Positions 7,812 to 13,946 of a stretch of 16,418 nt of DNA are shown in pieces. How positions within the stretch are numbered: position 1 is the first letter of the stretch; the number at the start of each line of letters is the position of its first letter. The translations under genes and the position numbers were made by a program. The notes under the pieces are model-generated. The model worked only from the letters and a program-made list of their open reading frames with translations. It was not told where the DNA came from and ran no database searches. This DNA is from Thiomonas sp. (lineage in GTDB: Bacteria; Pseudomonadota; Gammaproteobacteria; Burkholderiales; Burkholderiaceae_C): the NCBI GenBank assembly GCA_028706735.1, contig JAQTVS010000020.1:1-16418 (forward strand), given 5' to 3'.

Positions 7812-8314
7812 CGCGCCCATCCACTTCCCCTGCCCGCGCCGCAATGCATCAGGCCGGCATGTCGCTCATCAGTGTGCTGGTTGCCATCGTCATCTTCGGC
7901 CTGGGGATGCTGTCGATCGCATCGCTTTATAGCCTGGCCGTGCCGGCACAGACCGCCAACCAGGAAACGCTGGACACCGCAGCTTTCGGCAACCAGTTCT
8001 GGGCCATTCTGCAGGCCAGCCCGCAGGTGGTGTCGCAGCTCGGCGCGGGCGTCACGCAAAGCTACAGCAGTGCATCCGCAAGCGCCCCCGCCGCCCTGCA
8101 ACCGTGGCTGGCCAATATTTTCAACAGCCCATCCATGATGCTTCCAGGCGCCAAGGTCACCATCACCACCGGAGCGGGCGCCGACGGCAACCCCTGCGAT
8201 GTGAGTAACCCCAATGCGCCGCTGTGCGGGGTGACGCTGACCATCGCCTGGGCCGCAGGCAAGGGCGGTGGCGGCGTGCGCAGCCAGACCTATCAATATC
8301 AGGCGGGCTTCTGA
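7808..8314 (+). CDS. pilV: Minor prepilin PilV, with Ser instead of Glu at +5
   Basis: The 168-residue product sits at the pilV position between fimT and pilW. The leader ends QAG, followed by MSLISVLVAIVIFGLGMLSI, the typical PilV/GspI helix. The residue at +5 of the mature protein, normally Glu (SLIEVLVA), is Ser here. Glu+5 is normally needed for methylation and for docking between subunits. Alternative start: Met13 (7844) would leave a five-residue leader. The first ATG overlaps the fimT stop and has no ribosome site of its own. PilV is part of the priming/tip complex with PilW, PilX and PilY1 in P. aeruginosa. Confidence 0.9.
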   Translation: MTRPSTSPARAAMHQAGMSLISVLVAIVIFGLGMLSIASLYSLAVPAQTANQETLDTAAFGNQFWAILQASPQVVSQLGAGVTQSYSSASASAPAALQPWLANIFNSPSMMLPGAKVTITTGAGADGNPCDVSNPNAPLCGVTLTIAWAAGKGGGGVRSQTYQYQAGF

Positions 8315-8315
8315 C

Positions 8316-9632
8316 ATGCGACACCTCTCCACCCCCCTTTCCTTATCCGCCGCCCGCCGCCAGCACGGCCTGAGCCTCATCGAGTTGATGGTGGCCCTGG
8401 TCATCGGGCTGATCTTCGCCATCGCCGTGCTACTGGTGCAGTCGTCCCTCACCAAGCAGAACGTGCAGATGAGCGACGTGATGCAGAGAGATACCCAGAC
8501 CCGCGCCGCGCTCGATCTGATTAGCCGCGATCTGTCCAACGCCGGGTTCATGCTCGGCGGCGTGCAGTCGCGCTGCAGCATGCTGCTGGCCTACGACAGC
8601 AGCATCGGCGGAAGCCAGCCGTTTGCGCAGTACCCAGTCTCTGCTGCGTCGCAGCCGATGGCCCTGCCCACCAGCACCACAGCAGGCAGTGCCTACTACC
8701 CCAGCATCACGCCTGACCCCTCGGTCTATGGCACCAACCAGCAGTTCACCGACATGCTGTTTTTTACCGGTGCCACCAGCGCGCTGCAAACGCCAGGCAA
8801 CGGCAACCCCACCGCTTACGTCGTGCAGAACTCCACCACCAAAGCCGACAACGGCCAAGGCACGCTCAACAGCAGTGAACTGCCCCTGGGTTCCACCGCA
8901 GGCCTGAATGTGGGCGATGCTGCACTGCTGCGCATGCCGCTCAATGGGAAACTGGTGTGTTTCCGGGTTCCTATCGCCTATATCGGACCCAGCACTTCAC
9001 CCTCATCCACTTATATCAATAGCAATAGCAGCACACTGTTTCCCAGCACTGGTTACGCACCCTTCAACAACCAGCTGATCGCTGCCGGGGCGCTGCCGCC
9101 CGGCGGCATGCTGACCAATCCGAATTTCGTGCAATCGCGCCTTACCGACCTGGGGCCGCAAACCAACAGCAACGTGCAGACCGTGGTCTATTACATCGCC
9201 CAATATGCGAATGCGGGTGGCGGCTCCTACCCAGTGCTGGTGCGCGCCGTGCTCAATGCGCAGACCGACGCGCTCATGAGCCCGCCAGTGCCCGTGGCGG
9301 CCGGCGTGGTCAGCCTGCAGGCGCTGTTCGGGGTAGATGAAAACAACTCCGGCAGCGTGACCAATTACCTCACATGGCCCGCCGTCGTAAGCGGCCAGTA
9401 CACAGCAAATGTGCGCAGCGTACTGTTCGCGCTGGTCACCAAATCGCTGCAGAACGACACCGGCTACACCGCGCCTGCAACCATCGCCCTGCCCAGCCCG
9501 AGCCTGGGCCCGGCACAGTTCACCCCCTACACCGTGCCCACCGGCGCTGGCGGTCTGCTCGACTACAGCCACAACCATTTTTCCGTCATCGAATCCGAAT
9601 TTGCCGTTCGGAACCAGCTATGGCCGCACTGA
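8316..9632 (+). CDS. pilW: Minor prepilin PilW
   Basis: The 438-residue product has a leader ending RRQHG, cut before LSLIELMVALVIGLIFAIAVL (Glu+5 present). It then shows the PilW pattern MQRDTQTRAALDLISRDLSNAGFMLGG, a large beta-rich body, the GVDENNSGSVTNYL segment where PilW proteins often carry an Asp/Asn-rich loop, and the C-terminal FAVRNQLW. An upstream in-frame ATG at 8268 would lie deep inside pilV, so the ATG at 8316, one base after the pilV stop, is used; AGGCGGG precedes it. The last 13 bases overlap pilX. It is longer than many PilW proteins, mostly through Ser/Thr/Pro-rich loops. Confidence 0.93.
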   Translation: MRHLSTPLSLSAARRQHGLSLIELMVALVIGLIFAIAVLLVQSSLTKQNVQMSDVMQRDTQTRAALDLISRDLSNAGFMLGGVQSRCSMLLAYDSSIGGSQPFAQYPVSAASQPMALPTSTTAGSAYYPSITPDPSVYGTNQQFTDMLFFTGATSALQTPGNGNPTAYVVQNSTTKADNGQGTLNSSELPLGSTAGLNVGDAALLRMPLNGKLVCFRVPIAYIGPSTSPSSTYINSNSSTLFPSTGYAPFNNQLIAAGALPPGGMLTNPNFVQSRLTDLGPQTNSNVQTVVYYIAQYANAGGGSYPVLVRAVLNAQTDALMSPPVPVAAGVVSLQALFGVDENNSGSVTNYLTWPAVVSGQYTANVRSVLFALVTKSLQNDTGYTAPATIALPSPSLGPAQFTPYTVPTGAGGLLDYSHNHFSVIESEFAVRNQLWPH

Positions 9633-10225
9633 CCCCCAACCTGACGCGTCGCGACGAGGGGGGCTACGTGCTGCTGCTCACTCTCATCACCTTGGTGGTG
9701 CTGCTGTTCGGCGTATTGTTCACCATGCGCGGAACACTGCTCCAGGGGGTGATGACCGGCAACACCGTGCAGCGGCAGAAAGACGTGCAGGCCGGCGATC
9801 TGGCCTTGCGGCAGGTGCAGCAGGCGATCATCCAAACGGCAAGCGGCGCAGGCGATGTGCCACTGGAAATCGCCGCAAACGGCGCGTCCTGGTTCTACCT
9901 CCCGCCCAATACCAGCAGCCCGTGGGCCGTGCCTGGATCGAGCGCTGCCTCCACCTATTGGCAGAGCTGCCAGGCCGCCAAAACCTGCGACACCTTGAGC
10001 AACGTGGCCAGCGCCATCAGCCCTGCACCGCCAGCGATTGCCGCGGGCTACACGGCTCTTGTCACCGTCGTGCCAACCAATTTGCCAACCGACGCCTACA
10101 GCTGCGGCACGACCGGATTCACCGCGAACTATTACGACATTTTTCTGCATGTGCAGGAAGCCAACGGCCAGACGGGAGTCAACACCGAAAGCGTGTTCAA
10201 ACTCTGCACACCGGGGTCCTCTTGA
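9620..10225 (+). CDS. pilX: Minor prepilin PilX
   Basis: The 201-residue product starts at the ATG at 9620 inside the end of pilW. The leader ends RRDEGG and the mature helix reads YVLLLTLITLVVLLFGVLF. The absence of Glu at +5 is normal for PilX/GspK-like subunits. The QRQKDVQAGDLALRQVQQAI stretch corresponds to the conserved PilX N-terminal helix region, and paired Cys (QSCQAAKTC, YSCGTTG, KLCTPG) could form disulfides. PilX works with PilW to incorporate PilY1 in known systems. Fifty-eight bases separate it from pilY1, with no strong promoter visible. Confidence 0.9.
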   Translation: MAALTPNLTRRDEGGYVLLLTLITLVVLLFGVLFTMRGTLLQGVMTGNTVQRQKDVQAGDLALRQVQQAIIQTASGAGDVPLEIAANGASWFYLPPNTSSPWAVPGSSAASTYWQSCQAAKTCDTLSNVASAISPAPPAIAAGYTALVTVVPTNLPTDAYSCGTTGFTANYYDIFLHVQEANGQTGVNTESVFKLCTPGSS

Positions 10226-10283
10226 TACGGCTCCAGCATTTACTCACAGTGACCACCCTTGATTCTTGAATGGATTGCCCATC

Positions 10284-13265
10284 ATGACCACTCAATCTCT
10301 GCTACGTCGGATCATGATCTGGCTGAGCGCAGGCATCGCGCTCAGCACCATGCTGGCTTTTGCCTTTGCCCAGGCACAGACCGCAAATGTGCTGCAAGAG
10401 GATTTCACTGGAGCAGCGCCAAATTTGAATTGGCATTCCTTCGGTGGAGCCTGTTTAACTGCTGGCTCTGCCACCAATAGTGGCCCCAGCGGGGCCAGCA
10501 ACACCGGCATTCCAGCGTGCTTGGGCGATAGTTACTACGCAATGGGCGTTCTGTCGTATGGAGCAACGCCAACAACACCAGCGCAAACACAAACCGGGCT
10601 GACCAACAACCAAGATGCTCCAGGGCAAGGCGCCCTCCGACTGACGAACGGCTGCGCGACCGTCGGCGGAACCAACGTGTGTTACCTCCAACAGGCTGGC
10701 GCAATCATCCTGGACCAGACATATCCCTCGAATCAAGGCATCCGGGTGACATTCACGACCTACACCTATGGAGGCGATGGCAGCGGGGGTCATGGCGCAG
10801 ACGGTATCGGGTTCTATATCTTGAATGGCACAGCAACCCCAAATGTTGGTGCGTGGGGAGGAAGTTTGGGGTATAGCTGTTCCAACACGAATTATCCGTA
10901 TGACGGCATGAGTGGTGCCTATCTCGGCTTGGGGATGGATGAATTTGGAAATTTCCTCAATCAGGGCGATAACACCGGAACAGGAATTAATCCAACCTCA
11001 TCCCCAAACCAACAAAATCCTGGAGAAATCGGTATTCGCGGCTACGGAAATATCAACCTCGCAGCACTCAACGCCATAAAGGGCGGCGCCACGGCTGCCG
11101 ATGTGCGAAGCACCTGCAAAAATGGCGGCTCATATGGTGGAAAAACGCTGCCAGACTATCAATTGGTTCCTCCCGGTCCTAATGGTTACCCAACCGGGCT
11201 GGCGATTGCAAATGAATCGGCCACAACGCGCACCGCAGCGACACCCATTACCTACACGCTTGAGATCACACCCAATGGCCTACTCAGCCTTTGGTATAAA
11301 TACAATGCGACAAATACAGTGAGCGGGTTTGGCACACCAGTTCTCACCAATGTCAGCATTGCTGACCCGGCTTTGTATGGCCCTATGCCATCGACATTTC
11401 GCTTTGGTTTCGGCGCGTCCACTGGAGGTAGCGACAACGTTCACGAAATTACCTGCTTCCAGGTCGTACCGGCCACGCAGGCAGTCACGTCGCCTGTTGC
11501 CCCGGTTTCGATCTCGGGCGGCAGTTATATCTACTCGTTGAGCAGCGATCCAAACCCCATTGCAGGTCACGTTCAGGCGTATCAAACCGTTGCGACGCCA
11601 ACCTCAAGCGCAAGCGCGCCGCTAGGCACAGCTTCCGGCAACCCCGTGTGGGATGCGGGCGATGCAACCCACATGTCGGGCAGCACCCGCGCGACTAGTC
11701 TTTACTCCACCTCAACAACCCCTACGGGTGGCCAGACCGGCTCGGGGAGCCAAAAGCTGATCACTGCCCTTGACTCAGCCGCGTTCGGCACATGGACGAC
11801 TTCTACTTGCCTACCCTCTGGAAGTACCGGCATTGGAATCATCCAGTCTTACACCATCGATCCCAATTACACCAACGGCACCTGTAGCTATCTTGCAGGA
11901 CGCAAGGCGGGGTGGATGCTGGGTGGAATGAGCAGCAATGACGCCGCTGCGTTTTTGGGCGCCCCGGGCAATGCCAACTTGCTCAACCTGCCTGGCTATG
12001 TGGCTTTTGCCCGGGCAAACAGCAGTCGCGAGAAGGCCGTTTTGTTCACCAGCAACGATGGTTTTCTCTATGCGGTTGATGCCACAAGCGGCAATCTGAT
12101 TTGGGGCTGGATGCCACGCCCATTTGTCGCCTCACTGGGTAATGCGCCCGGCCTCGTGGGCGCGCTTTGCGGTAATCCGAATACCAATGGCGCCTGCTTT
12201 GACGGCCAGTTTGTGACTGCTGACGCCGTGAATACAACTACCGCGCCGACTGCCAGCAACTGGTCCACTTATGTCGTCGGAACCGCTGCCGGTGGGGCAT
12301 ATCACTACGCTCTGCAGCTGGCTACAAATACCTCGGGCGCACCGATGCCCAGCAAACAAACTTGGGGAATCAGTGTGACAAACGGCAGTTCCCCACAAGA
12401 GCAAGCGCCCGTCATTGCCACCATCAATGGCCAGCAGTATGCAGTGTTCACTGTCAACACCACAACCACCACAAGAGGGACGACAACGACCACGAGCAAG
12501 CTGTATGAAGTGAATGTTGCAACTGGAGCCAATTCTGCATTTTCTGCAACGCTGCCCTTCATCGCCAACAGTTCCATCACCTATGTACCGTCCACTGGCA
12601 CGCTGTGGATGGGAGATACAAAAGGTGGCGTGTGGAGTTTGAACGTGTCCGGTTCCGCGTCGACTGATGCGAGCGGATCTGTGAAAGTTGCGGCCATGAC
12701 TCCAGCAGACCCGGTAAATTTTGTGGGATATACCGAAATTGGTGGGCTACCTTACATTTGGGCCGCGTCAAAAAAAGAAATTGAGGCATTTTCTCTTTCT
12801 GGAGCAAACTCTCAGCCGATCTGGGCAAGCGCAGGCGGCAGTTCCCCAAGCGGATATTTGCCGAATAATTCGGGGGGCCTCGCCTCCAACACCGCCGTCA
12901 TGGCCTTGCAAGTCAATGGGGAAATTTCCGCTGCCCCAGCACTAATCAACGGCGTGCTAGTGGTCCCGGTCTATGTCCCGCCCACTGGAACCTGTGGGGA
13001 AACTGGCACTGGTTATTACGACTTGTTCGATTTGGTGAGTGGCGGGCTGCCGAAAATACCAATTACCTACAAAAATAATGCTGTCACCAATGGCGTTATT
13101 TCACTGGGTTTAGGCATCCCATATACGCCTTCTTATACAGTGACCGCCTCTGGCACGCTGGTTTATCCCGGCAACAGCCAGCCGCCCTCTCCCGCGCAAG
13201 GGATTAACCCAATTGAGTTCGGTGGCAGCGTGATGAACAAACCCATCGCCTGGCGCCAATATTGA
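10284..13265 (+). CDS. pilY1: PilY1-family pilus tip protein with N-terminal lectin-like domain
   Basis: The product is 993 residues from the ATG at 10284; a TTG at 10266 is a less likely start, and neither has a strong ribosome site. A signal peptide ends near AFAQAQ (about residue 31). Residues about 35-395 look like an L-type (legume-type) lectin fold: HGADGIGFYIL, GGSLGYSC, GAYLGLGMDEFGNF and the closing FGFGASTGGSDNVHEITCF. The PilY1 C-terminal part follows: NPVWDAGDATH (about 455), the propeller strand KAVLFTSNDGFLYAVDATSG (about 583), TLWMGDTKGGVWSLN (about 773) and the end KPIAWRQY. PilY1 sits at the pilus tip and acts in adhesion and surface sensing. The usual vWA domain is absent, and no Asp-rich calcium loop precedes the GDTKGG strand. 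The gene is visibly AT-richer than its neighbours. Confidence 0.9.
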   Translation: MTTQSLLRRIMIWLSAGIALSTMLAFAFAQAQTANVLQEDFTGAAPNLNWHSFGGACLTAGSATNSGPSGASNTGIPACLGDSYYAMGVLSYGATPTTPAQTQTGLTNNQDAPGQGALRLTNGCATVGGTNVCYLQQAGAIILDQTYPSNQGIRVTFTTYTYGGDGSGGHGADGIGFYILNGTATPNVGAWGGSLGYSCSNTNYPYDGMSGAYLGLGMDEFGNFLNQGDNTGTGINPTSSPNQQNPGEIGIRGYGNINLAALNAIKGGATAADVRSTCKNGGSYGGKTLPDYQLVPPGPNGYPTGLAIANESATTRTAATPITYTLEITPNGLLSLWYKYNATNTVSGFGTPVLTNVSIADPALYGPMPSTFRFGFGASTGGSDNVHEITCFQVVPATQAVTSPVAPVSISGGSYIYSLSSDPNPIAGHVQAYQTVATPTSSASAPLGTASGNPVWDAGDATHMSGSTRATSLYSTSTTPTGGQTGSGSQKLITALDSAAFGTWTTSTCLPSGSTGIGIIQSYTIDPNYTNGTCSYLAGRKAGWMLGGMSSNDAAAFLGAPGNANLLNLPGYVAFARANSSREKAVLFTSNDGFLYAVDATSGNLIWGWMPRPFVASLGNAPGLVGALCGNPNTNGACFDGQFVTADAVNTTTAPTASNWSTYVVGTAAGGAYHYALQLATNTSGAPMPSKQTWGISVTNGSSPQEQAPVIATINGQQYAVFTVNTTTTTRGTTTTTSKLYEVNVATGANSAFSATLPFIANSSITYVPSTGTLWMGDTKGGVWSLNVSGSASTDASGSVKVAAMTPADPVNFVGYTEIGGLPYIWAASKKEIEAFSLSGANSQPIWASAGGSSPSGYLPNNSGGLASNTAVMALQVNGEISAAPALINGVLVVPVYVPPTGTCGETGTGYYDLFDLVSGGLPKIPITYKNNAVTNGVISLGLGIPYTPSYTVTASGTLVYPGNSQPPSPAQGINPIEFGGSVMNKPIAWRQY

Positions 13266-13408
13266 TTGGAACGGCGCCGCCAACCCGGCAGCGCCTTGTG
13301 GGTTTTCCTCCACAGCGCGCCACTGGTTTGTGCCGCATTTCACAAAACCGGCCACGCGCTGAAGTGCGGCCCTTGTTACGTACTGGGTGGCGGCGCTACA
13401 AAGCTTGC

Positions 13409-13885
13409 ATGAACCTGTCCACCCCCTCCTGCACGCCTAGCATGCGCTCGCGCGGCTTTACCCTGCTGGAGTTGATGATGGCCATCGCCCTGGTGGGCGT
13501 GCTCACCGCCATCGCCCTGCCGATTTACAGCGGCTACCGGCTCAAGGTTGAGAATGCGCAGGCGCAGCAAGATGTGGTGTCCATCTCTGCGGCCATCCAG
13601 AATTACTGGGTTTACAACCGCACGCTGCCCAACTCGCTGGCCGACATCGGCATGGCGGGAAAGCTCGACCCCTGGGGCCACGCATATGTTTACTACAACA
13701 TTGAGGAAAACGGCAAAGGCCACGCGCGCAAGGACAAGGCGCTCAACCCCATCAACACCGACTTCGATCTCTACAGCATGGGCGCGAACGGGCAGACTAA
13801 ATCGCAGATCAGCAACAAGGCCAGCCTCGACGACATCATCCGTGCGAACAACGGCGCGTATATCGGTCTGGCCGCCAATTACTGA
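13409..13885 (+). CDS. GspG-like minor pilin closing the PilY1 operon
   Basis: The 158-residue product has a leader ending RSRG, cut before FTLLELMMAIALVGVLTAIALP (Glu+5 present). The body follows the major-pseudopilin GspG pattern: YWVYNRTLPNSLADIG, LDPWGHAYVYYNIEE and FDLYSMGANGQT, then a tail SLDDIIRANNGAYIGLAANY. GspG proteins bind calcium through this C-terminal loop. In many betaproteobacterial operons this position is annotated pilE, but the C-terminal disulfide loop of PilE is absent. Two starts fit: 13409 (16-residue leader) and 13442 (5-residue leader); neither has a clear ribosome site. It follows pilY1 by 143 bp, a gap that holds only a weak AACCC/GGGTT hairpin. Confidence 0.87.
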   Translation: MNLSTPSCTPSMRSRGFTLLELMMAIALVGVLTAIALPIYSGYRLKVENAQAQQDVVSISAAIQNYWVYNRTLPNSLADIGMAGKLDPWGHAYVYYNIEENGKGHARKDKALNPINTDFDLYSMGANGQTKSQISNKASLDDIIRANNGAYIGLAANY

Positions 13886-13913
13886 GCCCGTGGTCTGCGC
13901 CTCTGACTTCCCC

Positions 13914-13939
13914 TGCGGCGCTACGCCGCATTGTTGTTG
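13914..13939 (+). terminator. Hairpin with T-rich tail after the pilin operon
   Basis: TGCGGCG (13914-13920), loop CTA, CGCCGCA (13924-13930) form a perfect 7-bp stem followed by TTGTTGTTG. It lies between the last pilin and the GGDEF-EAL gene and overlaps the latter's upstream region. It could terminate or attenuate transcription into that gene. The tail is not a pure T-run, so strength is uncertain. Confidence 0.55.
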
Positions 13940-13946
13940 AGCGCCG

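Noticed and set aside
13280..13309. Possible terminator after pilY1 (AACCC ... GGGTTTT)
   Set aside because: The stem is only five pairs with a long loop, too weak to list as a terminator.
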